DNA of 34,213 bases from WFQV01 sp964611145 (GCA_964611145.1 CAZSYM010000022.1:1-34213), one strand, 5' to 3'; shown: positions 6,673-15,597, numbered from the stretch's first letter. Numbers and translations are program-made. Notes: generated by a model from the letters alone, not told the origin.

Positions 6673-8396
6673 GCACTTCTGTATGTTTTAAACATTTCCG
6701 CGTAATAAGGGGAGGTTTCTAAAAGTTCATGATGAGTCCCTACCCCTAAAATTTTTCCTTTGTGCAAGGCGATTATTTTATCGGCGTTCAGTACCGTGTT
6801 TAATCTGTGGGCGATAATTATTACCGTTTTGGATTCGGTAAGTTCTTTCATAGCCGTTAAAATTTTTTCTTCCACGGATGGGTCCAAATTGGCGGTGGGT
6901 TCGTCGATTAAAATCAAAGGAGCATTTTTGAGAAAAGCGCGGGCAAGAGCTATGCGTTGTATTTGTCCTCCGCTTAATTTCGAACCGGATTCTCCCGCTA
7001 CGGTTTCGTACCCTTTCGGAAGATTTACGATTGTTTCGTGAATACGGGCTTTTTTAGCTGCCATTATCACTTCTTGCAAAGTGGCATTGGGTTTTGCCAA
7101 TGCTATGTTATCGAAAATGCTTTTATGGAATAAATGGGGGTTCTGTGGAAGCCATGAAACTCGATTCCTCCAGATATCCGAGTTTATATCGCTCAGTTTT
7201 TCTTTCCCTACATAAATTTTTCCTTCTGTCGGTTCTATGAATTTGAGGAGCAAGTTAAAAACGGTAGATTTACCGGAACCGGTTTCGCCTACAATAGCTG
7301 TGGTTTTGTGCGGTTCTATTTCGAAAGAGACTTTGTCCAAAGCGTTATCATTGCGTTGCTCGTATTTGAAGGAAACATTTTCGAAAATTATTTTTTCCTT
7401 GGATATATCGGGGACGGGAGCGCCCTCCACTATTTCCGGAGGCGTTTGCATTTCTAAAATTGCATTGATTCTTTGGAAAGCGGCAATGCCTTCCAATCCC
7501 GCATGGTAACGCGTACCTAACTGCCGAATGGGGAGATAAAATTCCGGTGCAATTATTAAAAGAAACATAGCGTCAACAAAAAGAATATTGCCCGCCAAAA
7601 GTCTTAAACCTATCTCAACGGAAATGATAGCGATGCTGATTGTGGAAAGGAGTTCCAAGACCAGGGCGGATAGAAAAGCCACTCGCAAAACTTTCATTGT
7701 TGTGGTTCGGAAAAGCTCTGTTATTTCAAAGATTTTTTTGATTTCTCTTTTCGTGGCGTTAAAAAGTTTGAGAGTGAGCATCCCCTGAAGAACATCAAGG
7801 AAATACGCACTCATTCTGCTAAGAGTTTTCCATTGCTTTTTGTTCAACGATTCCGCAATTGAGCCAATGAGATACATAAAAAAAGGAATTACGGGAGCGG
7901 TGATTATAAAAACGATTCCGGAGAGAACATCGCGGGGAAAAACAAAAAACAGGATTAAAACGGGAATTATAGCGGAAAGGAAAAGTTGGGGCAGATATTG
8001 GCTGAAATATTTTTCAAGAGCATCAGTGCCTTTGATTACGGTGTTGGAAAGCTCACCGGTTCTTTCCAAAGATAAACGTACGGGTCCCAGCCTTCTGATT
8101 TTATTCAGCAATTTGCGTCGCACTGTGGATTTCACGTGTTTTACAACTTCCGCTGCAAAGTATTGTTCCGCCCAAATTAGCAAGGCTTTGGCAAGGGAAA
8201 TCCCGAGGAAAAAAAGTAGATTATATTTTTCTTCGCCAAGGGATTTATGTTTTAAGAAAACTTCGTCGATTATTTTCGCGAGCAAAATAGCCTGCAATAC
8301 GGTAAAAGCCGCCGCACCGAAGCCGTTACCGATTACGGCGATAAATTTTCCTTTTACTCCCTTTGCGAAAGAAAATAATTTTTTGTTAAAGTGCAT
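6669..8396 (-). CDS. cydD: Thiol reductant ABC exporter subunit CydD
   Basis: This is a 575-residue half-transporter with an N-terminal six-helix membrane domain and a C-terminal ATPase. Walker A is GETGSGKST (370-378), the signature LSGGQIQRI, Walker B LILIDEPTANLD and the switch IIIAHRL. The order cydD then cydC, with a 4-base overlap, and the neighbouring cydAB identify it as CydD rather than a general lipid or drug exporter. It is needed for assembly of cytochrome bd in species studied. The ATG at 8396 lacks a visible Shine-Dalgarno. The cydAB terminator lies only 36 bases upstream of this start, so cydDC is expressed either by read-through or from a promoter overlapping that hairpin. Confidence 0.92.
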   Translation of the reverse strand: MHFNKKLFSFAKGVKGKFIAVIGNGFGAAAFTVLQAILLAKIIDEVFLKHKSLGEEKYNLLFFLGISLAKALLIWAEQYFAAEVVKHVKSTVRRKLLNKIRRLGPVRLSLERTGELSNTVIKGTDALEKYFSQYLPQLFLSAIIPVLILFFVFPRDVLSGIVFIITAPVIPFFMYLIGSIAESLNKKQWKTLSRMSAYFLDVLQGMLTLKLFNATKREIKKIFEITELFRTTTMKVLRVAFLSALVLELLSTISIAIISVEIGLRLLAGNILFVDAMFLLIIAPEFYLPIRQLGTRYHAGLEGIAAFQRINAILEMQTPPEIVEGAPVPDISKEKIIFENVSFKYEQRNDNALDKVSFEIEPHKTTAIVGETGSGKSTVFNLLLKFIEPTEGKIYVGKEKLSDINSDIWRNRVSWLPQNPHLFHKSIFDNIALAKPNATLQEVIMAAKKARIHETIVNLPKGYETVAGESGSKLSGGQIQRIALARAFLKNAPLILIDEPTANLDPSVEEKILTAMKELTESKTVIIIAHRLNTVLNADKIIALHKGKILGVGTHHELLETSPYYAEMFKTYRSA

Positions 8397-8431
8397 CGGC
8401 GCTTTGTTTTGTGAATAGAAATCATAAATAT

Positions 8432-8462
8432 AAAAAAAGACCGACGAATAAATTCGCCGGTC
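8432..8462 (-). terminator. Intrinsic terminator after cydAB
   Basis: Read on the minus strand, GACCGGCGAA and TTCGTCGGTC form a 10-base-pair stem (one G-T pair) around a TTTA loop, followed by seven T. It sits 22 bases after the cydB stop and before cydD, so it splits the cyd cluster into two transcription units, at least in part. Confidence 0.88.
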
Positions 8463-8483
8463 TCATACAGACTTTGGCAGAGT

Positions 8484-9500
8484 TTAGTACTCTAATTTGC
8501 TTTCGTCTTTTGTGGAGATTCTTTGGCGGAAAATGTAATACGTCCAGCCTTGATAAGCCAAGACGAAAGGTATTAAAATCAAGGTAACGATTGTCATGAC
8601 TTTCAAGGTATATGGGCTGGAAGAAGCATTGTAAACTGTCAAGCTCCATTCCGGATTTAGGCTGGAAATCATTACATTCGGATAAAGCCCGCTAAATACG
8701 GTAACTACAACAAAGACGATAGTGAGGGCGGTCATGATGAAAGCCCAACCTTCTTTTTGTACTTTTAAGAAGTATGTTACCGATATTAGCGCCAAGGCGG
8801 CTATGATTGTAGCGATAATAGGCAAAGAACCGTTTTGATAAATGCCTGTATCGAAAAAGGCATAAACAACATACAGCACAATCACTATTACCGTTGGCAG
8901 CCAATATTTTTTAGCGGTGTTCCGAGCCGATTCCAGAACCTCGTCCGTAGTTTTGAGCGAAAGGAAAATAGCGCCGTGCAGAATGAAAAGTAGTACAAAT
9001 GCGATGCCGCCCAACAATGCGAACGGATTAAGCAGATTGAAGAATCCGCCTACGTAGTTCATTTGGGCGTCGATTGGCACTCCGCGAATTAGGTTTGACA
9101 CCGCTACGCCCCATAGGAAAGCGGGGAGGAAGCTGCCGATGAATATCAGCCAGTCAAAACGATTTCGCCATTCCCAGTTATCTTCTTTGCTTCTGTATTC
9201 AAAAGCCACGGCGCGAACAATAAGTCCCAAAAGCATCAGCACGAGGGCGATATAAAAACCGCTGAACATTGTAGCGTACCAATTCGGGAAAGCGGCAAAT
9301 GTGGCACCGCCTGCGGTAAGCAACCAAACCTCGTTACCGTCCCAGAATGTGCCGATTGAGTTTATAATTACTCTGCGTTGTTTATCGTCTTTACCCAAGA
9401 AGGGTAAGAGCATTCCTACTCCGTAATCGAATCCTTCGAGGAAGAAGAATCCGATGAATAAGACCATGATTAAAATAAACCATACTGTGTTCAAATCCAT
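8484..9500 (-). CDS. cydB: Cytochrome bd oxidase subunit II
   Basis: This 338-residue polytopic membrane protein pairs with CydA in the bd-type quinol oxidase, which reduces O2 to water without pumping protons and usually has high oxygen affinity. Recognisable blocks are EGFDYGVGML (22-31), FWDGNEVWLLTAGGATFAAFP (from about 52), AFEYRSK and NRFDWLIFIGSFLPAFLWGV. The C-terminus carries further hydrophobic helices. A strong GGAGG Shine-Dalgarno lies just upstream, in the 12-base gap after cydA. No small cydX-like gene fits in the 87 bases between its stop and cydD. Confidence 0.96.
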   Translation of the reverse strand: MDLNTVWFILIMVLFIGFFFLEGFDYGVGMLLPFLGKDDKQRRVIINSIGTFWDGNEVWLLTAGGATFAAFPNWYATMFSGFYIALVLMLLGLIVRAVAFEYRSKEDNWEWRNRFDWLIFIGSFLPAFLWGVAVSNLIRGVPIDAQMNYVGGFFNLLNPFALLGGIAFVLLFILHGAIFLSLKTTDEVLESARNTAKKYWLPTVIVIVLYVVYAFFDTGIYQNGSLPIIATIIAALALISVTYFLKVQKEGWAFIMTALTIVFVVVTVFSGLYPNVMISSLNPEWSLTVYNASSSPYTLKVMTIVTLILIPFVLAYQGWTYYIFRQRISTKDESKLEY

Positions 9501-9512
9501 ATCTCCTCCCTC

Positions 9513-10898
9513 CTATGCTTCACTTAAATTTGCGTTAGTAGTTGCTGCCGTATCCTCTTCGTCGGCACCTTTGGTAGCATATTTTTTGAAGAGTTTAACC
9601 ATTACGACAATTAAAGCGGCATAAACAATGGTGTAGGAGATTAAAGAGAACCACACCTCGCCAGCCGAAACCGTATTCGATACGGAATCCGCCGTTTGGA
9701 ACAATCCGTAAACGGTCCATGGTTGACGTCCTATTTCCGTAAATATCCAGCCCGTCGAACTGGCAATAATCGGGAAAAAGATTCCCCAAATAAATAGTTT
9801 GTAAACCCACGGCTTGAAGTTGTAATCATCCTTGCGCGCTTTTATATAAGCGTAAATAGCCATGAACAACATTAGGAAGCCTAATCCTACCATTATTCTG
9901 AAGTTCCAATAAGAAGCATTGACAGGAGGAATGTAGTCGCCTGGTCCGTATTTTTCTTCGAATTCTTTTTGTAGAGATTTAATTCCGCGAACCTGTCCTT
10001 CGAATTTGTCATATACGAGGAGCGAAAGTAAATTTGGTAATCGTATGTCAACGCTATTGGTTTGGGCATCCTCGTCTGCAATTGTGAACAATGAGAGGGA
10101 AGCTGGATTTTCATCTTCCCACAATGCTTCACCAGCAGCCATTTTCATCGGTTGCATTTCGGTCATTGCTTGTGCCTGGAAGTGTCCTACGACTATAACC
10201 AGGATTATTCCGATTAATGCATAACCGGCTCCGAATTTGAATGAGGTCTTGAAAATGTCGGGGTTCTTTTTGGTTTTCAAAATATGGTAAAGGCTAACAC
10301 CCATAATTATGAAACCGGCTCCCGTCATTCCGGCAAAGAATACATGTGGGAATTGATGCCAGAGATGTGCATTGCCAATAATAGCGAAGAAATCTGTCAT
10401 TTCAGCTCTATGAGCTTGTTGATTAATGGTATAGCCCACCGGGTGTTGCATAAAAGAGTTAGCGGCGAGAATCCAAATAGCAGAAAGGTTAGAACCTATG
10501 GCAGTAAGCCAAATCGTCGCGGCATGGAGTTTCGGCGAAAGTTTGTCCCAGCCGAAAATCCATATTCCGATAAACGTGGATTCCATATAAAACGCCAATA
10601 AAGCCTCGATGGCTAATGGGGCACCGAAAATGTCGCCCATGAATCTGGAGTATTGCGACCAGTTCATCCCGAATTGGAATTCCTGAACAATTCCGGTCGC
10701 CACTCCGATTGCAAAGTTGATGAGGAAAAGTTTACCCCAAAACTTTGCCATCTGCTTGTACTTTACGTCCCCGCTTTTTACGTACTTTGTCTCCATTATG
10801 GCTGTTGCCAACGAGAGACCTAACGTAATGGGGACGAAGAAGAAGTGATAGACAGTTACAATAGCGAACTGCCATCGTGCAACGGCAAGAGCGTCCAT
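9513..10898 (-). CDS. cydA: Cytochrome bd oxidase subunit I (short Q-loop form)
   Basis: This 461-residue membrane protein carries the haems and the quinol site of cytochrome bd. The expected ligands are in place: H18 (high-spin haem), H185 and M336 (in FRIMVGLG) for b558, and E98 and E106 in PLAIEALLAFYMEST. K252 and E257 fall in the quinol-binding QPMKMAAGE stretch. The Q-loop is short: the protein is about 60 residues shorter than the E. coli form. An ATG also exists at 10904, but AGGAGG (10910-10905) abuts it with no spacing, whereas the same site is 6 bases from the ATG at 10898. The later start is therefore chosen, and it gives the usual MDALAVARWQF beginning. It follows the rrf2 gene in one operon. 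Confidence 0.96.
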   Translation of the reverse strand: MDALAVARWQFAIVTVYHFFFVPITLGLSLATAIMETKYVKSGDVKYKQMAKFWGKLFLINFAIGVATGIVQEFQFGMNWSQYSRFMGDIFGAPLAIEALLAFYMESTFIGIWIFGWDKLSPKLHAATIWLTAIGSNLSAIWILAANSFMQHPVGYTINQQAHRAEMTDFFAIIGNAHLWHQFPHVFFAGMTGAGFIIMGVSLYHILKTKKNPDIFKTSFKFGAGYALIGIILVIVVGHFQAQAMTEMQPMKMAAGEALWEDENPASLSLFTIADEDAQTNSVDIRLPNLLSLLVYDKFEGQVRGIKSLQKEFEEKYGPGDYIPPVNASYWNFRIMVGLGFLMLFMAIYAYIKARKDDYNFKPWVYKLFIWGIFFPIIASSTGWIFTEIGRQPWTVYGLFQTADSVSNTVSAGEVWFSLISYTIVYAALIVVMVKLFKKYATKGADEEDTAATTNANLSEA

Positions 10899-10904
10899 AA
10901 ACAT

Positions 10905-10910
10905 CCTCCT
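10905..10910 (-). promoter_or_regulatory. Shine-Dalgarno that fixes the cydA start
   Basis: AGGAGG on the minus strand lies directly against one ATG (10904) and 6 bases before the in-frame ATG at 10898. Normal spacing selects the second ATG. Confidence 0.75.
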
Positions 10911-10925
10911 ATTGTTTGTAAATGA

Positions 10926-11339
10926 TTATTCGAGAGAAAATTCAAATTCCGAAATCTTTTTTGTTTTTAAAATACTAAAAATTTGTTTTTCCAATCCGAC
11001 AAAAAATCTATGAAATTTACATGAACCTTCTAACGGACAAATATAATGTTTGTACAAGCATGCATTTAGTCTTGAGTCGAAGCCCATAATCGTAAGGATA
11101 TCGAAAAGGCTTAGTTCTTGAGGATCGGCTTTCAGAAAAACCCCGCCAAATTTGCCTTGTACGGTACCGAGTATTTTGCTCTTTGTTAATTTATGTACAA
11201 TTCTTGCGGTAAAACTTTTGGATATAAATAGTTTTTCTGAAATTTCTTTTACGGAAATAGGGGACTCGGATTTCCTGCCCGCAAGGAACGCTACTATCCG
11301 CAATGCGTAATCGTGTTCTCTCGATATTAAAGTTTTCAT
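10926..11339 (-). CDS. Rrf2-family regulator, putative Fe-S sensor of the cyd operon
   Basis: This is a 137-residue winged-helix protein of the Rrf2 family (IscR/NsrR relatives). The N-terminus (REHDYALRIVAFLAG) and the recognition region (IS.KSFTARIVHKLTKSKIL) fit the family. Three cysteines, C94, C101 and C107 (spacing C-x6-C-x5-C), lie where IscR and NsrR bind their cluster, so a [2Fe-2S] or [4Fe-4S] sensor of oxygen, nitric oxide or cluster supply is likely; the ligand is inferred. Its stop is 21 bases before the first cydA ATG, so it is the first gene of an rrf2-cydA-cydB operon. A promoter and a perfect palindrome lie just upstream and suggest autoregulation. It cannot be assigned to NsrR, IscR or another named member from sequence alone. 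Confidence 0.88.
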   Translation of the reverse strand: MKTLISREHDYALRIVAFLAGRKSESPISVKEISEKLFISKSFTARIVHKLTKSKILGTVQGKFGGVFLKADPQELSLFDILTIMGFDSRLNACLYKHYICPLEGSCKFHRFFVGLEKQIFSILKTKKISEFEFSLE

Positions 11340-11367
11340 AGTCTAAACTTTATCAAAATGGTAATAC

Positions 11368-11384
11368 ATTACTAAGTTAGTAAT
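11368..11384. promoter_or_regulatory. 17-bp palindrome, candidate operator of rrf2-cydAB
   Basis: ATTACTAAGTTAGTAAT is a perfect inverted repeat with 8-base arms and a single central base. It sits just downstream of the predicted -7 element of the minus-strand promoter, about where transcription starts, and before the rrf2 start codon. This position would suit repression by a dimeric winged-helix protein such as the adjacent Rrf2 regulator. The pairing of protein and site is inferred. Confidence 0.6.
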
Positions 11385-11394
11385 ATTATAATTG

Positions 11395-11424
11395 CAAAAT
11401 AATATTTTAGAGTTTTTCTGTCAA
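11395..11424 (-). promoter_or_regulatory. Predicted promoter of rrf2-cydAB
   Basis: On the minus strand, TTG (11424-11422) is followed after 19 bases by TTATTTTG (11402-11395), one mismatch from TAnnTTTG. The spacing fits the Bacteroidota -33/-7 pattern. A TATAAT also occurs slightly downstream but has no partnered -35 box. The intergenic region is divergent with the SDR gene. Confidence 0.5.
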
Positions 11425-11496
11425 GAAAAAAATGACATCCTTTTTTTTCTTTAATTTTGACAATATGTTATAATTTTTTTGGAGGATACGAGAAAG

Positions 11497-12315
11497 ATGC
11501 GGAAAATCATATTGATAACGGGTGCCACTGATGGCATAGGCTTGGAAACCGCAAAACAATTGGGACGGATGGGCTATGACCTTATTATTCACGGGCGAAA
11601 CGGAGATAGGATTAAAAAAGCTATTGATATTATTGCACATGCGGCATCTGACAAAATCGAGCTTTTCCCGATTAAGGCGGACTTTTCTTCTTTCGAAGAG
11701 GTTCGGGAAATGGCGCAGGAAATAAAAGGGAATTTTTCACGTTTGGATGTTTTGATAAATAATGCGGGTGTTTTTATGCCTCGGGAAGTGATTACTCCCG
11801 ACGGCTTCGAAGCTACGTTTCAGATAAACCACTTGAGCCATTTCCTTTTGACGGTTCTGCTTTTTGATAAAATCGCTGTTTCCGATAAAGGTAGAATAAT
11901 TACGGTTAGTTCCATGGCGCATTCTTCTTCGAAAATAGATTTTGATAATTTGCGAGGCGAAAAAAATTATGATGCTTACGATGCCTATGCGCGCTCGAAA
12001 CTTGCGAATATTCTTTTTACCTTTCACTTGGCGGAAAGAATAATGAAGAAAGGGGTAACGGCAAATTGCCTTCACCCCGGTGTGATAGCTACGAAACTGC
12101 TTCATGCTGGCTGGGGACCTTTCGGTGCTGACGTCGAGACGGGAGCGGAAACCAGCGTCTTCCTCGCTACTTCCGAAAACGTGAAAAATGTAACGGGGAA
12201 GTATTTCGTCAATAAAACTCCGACAATGCCCGCCAGTATTGCTTTTGATGAAAGGCATCAAAGAGAACTGTGGGAATTCAGCGCAGAGGCAACAAAGGCT
12301 GATTTGAACATTTAG
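11497..12315 (+). CDS. Short-chain dehydrogenase/reductase (retinol-dehydrogenase-like)
   Basis: This is a 272-residue NAD(P)-dependent oxidoreductase with a Rossmann fold. Residues 8-15 are the TGxxxGIG cofactor loop (TGATDGIG), 88-91 the NNAG motif, N111 the family's structural Asn, VSS at 137-139 holds the catalytic Ser, and Y164-x3-K168 (YARSK) is the catalytic pair. The HxR after the second strand (IHGRN, 31-35) suggests NADP(H). The arrangement resembles the retinol dehydrogenase/WWOX-like group of SDRs; the substrate is unknown. The frame is also open from a TTG at 11479, but the ATG at 11497 has GGAGGA (11481-11486) 10 bases upstream and starts right at the first beta strand, so it is preferred. 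The tricorn-like gene follows after 50 bases without a visible terminator. Confidence 0.9.
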   Translation: MRKIILITGATDGIGLETAKQLGRMGYDLIIHGRNGDRIKKAIDIIAHAASDKIELFPIKADFSSFEEVREMAQEIKGNFSRLDVLINNAGVFMPREVITPDGFEATFQINHLSHFLLTVLLFDKIAVSDKGRIITVSSMAHSSSKIDFDNLRGEKNYDAYDAYARSKLANILFTFHLAERIMKKGVTANCLHPGVIATKLLHAGWGPFGADVETGAETSVFLATSENVKNVTGKYFVNKTPTMPASIAFDERHQRELWEFSAEATKADLNI

Positions 12316-12365
12316 AGCTTTTGCTCGTCTAACGAAATGTTTTTAAAAAGTAAAAAGGTGATGAA

Positions 12366-15300
12366 ATGAAAAAATTTCTTGTCGTAATATTTTTGATTGT
12401 TTCTTTCGTATCATATCAAGCGCAAGTGAATGCGCGCATGTTACAGTATCCCGATGTTTCGCATGACAAAATTACATTTGAATATGCCGGGGATATTTGG
12501 GTCGTTGCCAAGAAAGGAGGAGTCGCACATAGACTAAGCTCTCCCAAAGGTGCGGAATATTTACCGAAATTTTCTCCCGACGGAAAGACAATAGCGTTTA
12601 GTGGAAATTACGATGGAAATATTGATGTCTTTGTTATTCCTACCGAAGGAGGAATACCGAAACGTCTTACGAATCATCCCTTGACGGATAGATTGCTGGA
12701 TTGGGCACCGGACGGCAAGCACCTTTTATTTGCATCTTCTCGTAAAAGCGGGCGACAGAGATATAATCAAATTTATGAAATTTCCGTTGACGGCGGGCTT
12801 CCGCGCAGATTGCCCGTGCCGTACGGAGAATTCGGTACGCTCTCGCCCGACGGCGAATGGATCGCCTATACGCCACGCACGCGACTGTTTCGTACATGGA
12901 AGCGTTATCGAGGGGGAATGGCTACCGATATTTATCTTTTTAATCTCCAAACTTTCGAATCCGAAAATATTACTAATGAACCGGCGAACGATGAATTACC
13001 AATGTGGCATGGCGATAAAATTTATTTCTTGTCCGACAGAGGCAAAAACGAAAGATTTAATATTTGGAGCTATGATCTAAAGACTAAAAAATTCGAACAG
13101 ATAACTTTTTTTGAAAATTATGATGTCCATTTCCCCTCTATGGGTCCCGAAGATATTGTATTCGAAGCCGCGGGCAAGCTTTATCTTTACAATTTTGCAC
13201 TTGGGAAATATCACCAAGTTAAGATTAAGGTTGTTACGGACAATATAACTCTTTTGCCTGTTAAGAAGAAGGTTAACAAGTATATAAAGAACGCTACAAT
13301 TTCCCCGCATGGTAAAAGGGTGATTGTAGAAGCCAGGGGCGAGCTTTTTTCCTTGCCCGCTAAAAAAGGTCCTGTTTACGATATAACCAATTCTTCCGGT
13401 GTGGCGGAAAGATTTCCCGCATTTTCTCCCGACGGAAAGAAAGTGGCTTTCTGGAGCGATAAAACGGGTGAGTATGAATTGACAGTCGTGGATTTGAAAA
13501 ATCCCCGTCAACAAAGGACACTTACAAATACAAAGGAAAAATTTAAATATAATCTTTATTGGTCACCGGACGGTAAAAAGATAGCTTTCGTTGATAATGC
13601 CATGAGAATTAGATATTACGATTTTGATAAGGAAGAAATAATTGATGTGGATAAGGGATTGTACATGTACGAGGGGGAATTGGAGAATTTCCGCGTCAGT
13701 TGGTCGAAGGATAGCCGTTGGCTTGCCTATGCACGCGGCTTGGACAATCAGCACCGTGCAATTTTTATTTACGATACCGAAAACGGCGTTCGTCGTCAGG
13801 TAACTTCGGGTTTTTACTCCGATTCACAACCGTCATTCGATCCGAACGGCAAATATCTTTATTATTTGACACAGAGAACATTTAGACCTCTTTACAGCAG
13901 TGTGGATAATACTTTTATTTATCCCAATGCCACTAATATTGCGATTGTTCCGTTGACCGAGAAAATTGCCTCTCCTTTCCTTCCGCAAAACGATACCGTT
14001 GAGGTTAAAAAAGAAAAGAAGTCGAAGAAGGACAAGAAGAAAAAGGAAGGCGAAATTGCTGAAGTTAAAATAGATTTCGAAGGATTCGAAAGAAGAGCGG
14101 AGCTTATAGGAATACCGCCCGGCAATTATGGGAATCTCCGCGCGGCGGAGGGAAAACCGATTTATGTTCGATATCCCAATACGGGTTCGGAGAAAAGCGA
14201 AAGCGTAATTAAGTACTATGATTTAAAGGACAAAAAGGAGAAAACCATAGTATCGGGTGCCGGTGCTTTCGAAATTTCTGCCGATGGGAAAAAGCTTCTC
14301 GTTTCCAAAGGAGCTTCGCTTTATATAATGGATATTAAACCGAAACAGAAGCTCAAAAATAAATTGCGTACTTCCGAAATGACCATGACCATTGACCCGC
14401 GTAAGGAGTGGCATCAAATTTTTACCGATGCTTGGCGTTTGGAAAGGGATTTCTTTTACGATCCTAACATGCACGGCGTTGATTGGAATGCAATTCGTGA
14501 ACGTTATGGTAAATTGTTGAACGACGTGGTAACTCGTTGGGACTTGAATTATTTAATCGGTGAGATGATTGGCGAAATAAGTTCCTCGCATACTTATCGC
14601 GGAGGTGGAGATACGGAAGAAGCAAAGCATATAAGCGTTGGAATGTTGGGAGTGGATTGGGCTGTTGAGGACGGATATTTCAAAGTTGCCAAAATAATTG
14701 AGGGCGCACCTTGGGATATTGTGGGTGTCTCCCCTTTGAAGCAGCCGGGAATCGATTTCAAGGAAGGGGAATATATCCTTGCGGTTAATGGAATTCCTTT
14801 GGATGTTTCTCATGAACCTTATGCGGCGTTCGAGGGACTGGCTTTTAAGACCGTTGAACTGACCGTCAACGACAAGCCGAGTTTCGAAGGTGCTCGCAAG
14901 ATTTTCGTGAAACCTTTCTCCATTACGAATGAAACCGAATTGCGCCATAATGCATGGGTTGAAAAGAATAGAAAATTTGTTGATAGCCTTTCGCACGGGC
15001 AAGTGGGGTATATTTATGTGCCTAATACGAGTACGGACGGGCAGAACGATTTGTTCAGGCAATTCTTGGCACAGATAGACAAAAAGGGTTTGATAATCGA
15101 CGAGCGTTTTAACAGTGGCGGACAAATTCCCGATCGCTTTGTTGAGCTTTTAAACAGAAAACCGTTGGCATTTTGGGCGGTACGCGACGGTAAGAATTGG
15201 CAGTGGCCTCCGTATGCGAATTTCGGTCCCAAGGTAATGCTAATCAACGGTTGGAGCGGTTCCGGCGGAGATGCTTTCCCCGATTTCTTCCGCAAGGAGA

Positions 15301-15596
15301 AGATAGGTAAAATCGTAGGAATGAGAACATGGGGCGGGCTTATAGGAATTAGTGGAATACCTTCCTTGATTGACAACGGTTACCTTACGGTTCCTACTTT
15401 CCGAATGTATAATCCCGACGGCACATGGTTCAAGGAAGGGCATGGCGTTGACCCCGATATTCTTGTGGTTGATAATCCTACGGAATTGGCAAAAGGAATT
15501 GACCCGCAATTGAAAAGGGGAGTGGAGGAAGTACTGTTGGAAATAAAAACAACTCCGAATCCTTATCCGAAACAGCCCCCGTATGAGAAGAGATAA
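12366..15596 (+). CDS. Secreted tricorn-like S41 protease
   Basis: This is a 1076-residue exported serine peptidase. Residues 1-23 form a signal peptide. The N-terminal half holds two beta-propeller regions with WD/TolB-type repeats (FSPDGKTIAFSG, WAPDGKHLLFAS, LSPDGEWIAY, FSPDGKKVAFWS, WSPDGKKIAFVD). A lysine-rich linker (about 547-563) follows, then a C-terminal core with a PDZ-like segment (about 760-830) and an S41 catalytic domain. H742 (SSSHTYRGG) and S966 (in WSGSGGDAFPD) correspond to the catalytic His and Ser of Thermoplasma tricorn, and GHGVDPDI is the usual end motif. Tricorn-type enzymes trim peptides; here the signal peptide points to the periplasm or cell surface. AGGTGA precedes the ATG. 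A hairpin terminator follows directly. Confidence 0.93.
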   Translation: MKKFLVVIFLIVSFVSYQAQVNARMLQYPDVSHDKITFEYAGDIWVVAKKGGVAHRLSSPKGAEYLPKFSPDGKTIAFSGNYDGNIDVFVIPTEGGIPKRLTNHPLTDRLLDWAPDGKHLLFASSRKSGRQRYNQIYEISVDGGLPRRLPVPYGEFGTLSPDGEWIAYTPRTRLFRTWKRYRGGMATDIYLFNLQTFESENITNEPANDELPMWHGDKIYFLSDRGKNERFNIWSYDLKTKKFEQITFFENYDVHFPSMGPEDIVFEAAGKLYLYNFALGKYHQVKIKVVTDNITLLPVKKKVNKYIKNATISPHGKRVIVEARGELFSLPAKKGPVYDITNSSGVAERFPAFSPDGKKVAFWSDKTGEYELTVVDLKNPRQQRTLTNTKEKFKYNLYWSPDGKKIAFVDNAMRIRYYDFDKEEIIDVDKGLYMYEGELENFRVSWSKDSRWLAYARGLDNQHRAIFIYDTENGVRRQVTSGFYSDSQPSFDPNGKYLYYLTQRTFRPLYSSVDNTFIYPNATNIAIVPLTEKIASPFLPQNDTVEVKKEKKSKKDKKKKEGEIAEVKIDFEGFERRAELIGIPPGNYGNLRAAEGKPIYVRYPNTGSEKSESVIKYYDLKDKKEKTIVSGAGAFEISADGKKLLVSKGASLYIMDIKPKQKLKNKLRTSEMTMTIDPRKEWHQIFTDAWRLERDFFYDPNMHGVDWNAIRERYGKLLNDVVTRWDLNYLIGEMIGEISSSHTYRGGGDTEEAKHISVGMLGVDWAVEDGYFKVAKIIEGAPWDIVGVSPLKQPGIDFKEGEYILAVNGIPLDVSHEPYAAFEGLAFKTVELTVNDKPSFEGARKIFVKPFSITNETELRHNAWVEKNRKFVDSLSHGQVGYIYVPNTSTDGQNDLFRQFLAQIDKKGLIIDERFNSGGQIPDRFVELLNRKPLAFWAVRDGKNWQWPPYANFGPKVMLINGWSGSGGDAFPDFFRKEKIGKIVGMRTWGGLIGISGIPSLIDNGYLTVPTFRMYNPDGTWFKEGHGVDPDILVVDNPTELAKGIDPQLKRGVEEVLLEIKTTPNPYPKQPPYEKR

Positions 15597-15597
15597 T

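Noticed and set aside
11457..11474. TTGACA and TATAAT before the SDR gene, like an E. coli promoter.
   Set aside because: They are only 6 bases apart; a sigma-70 promoter needs about 17, and the genome appears to use the -33/-7 Bacteroidota pattern.
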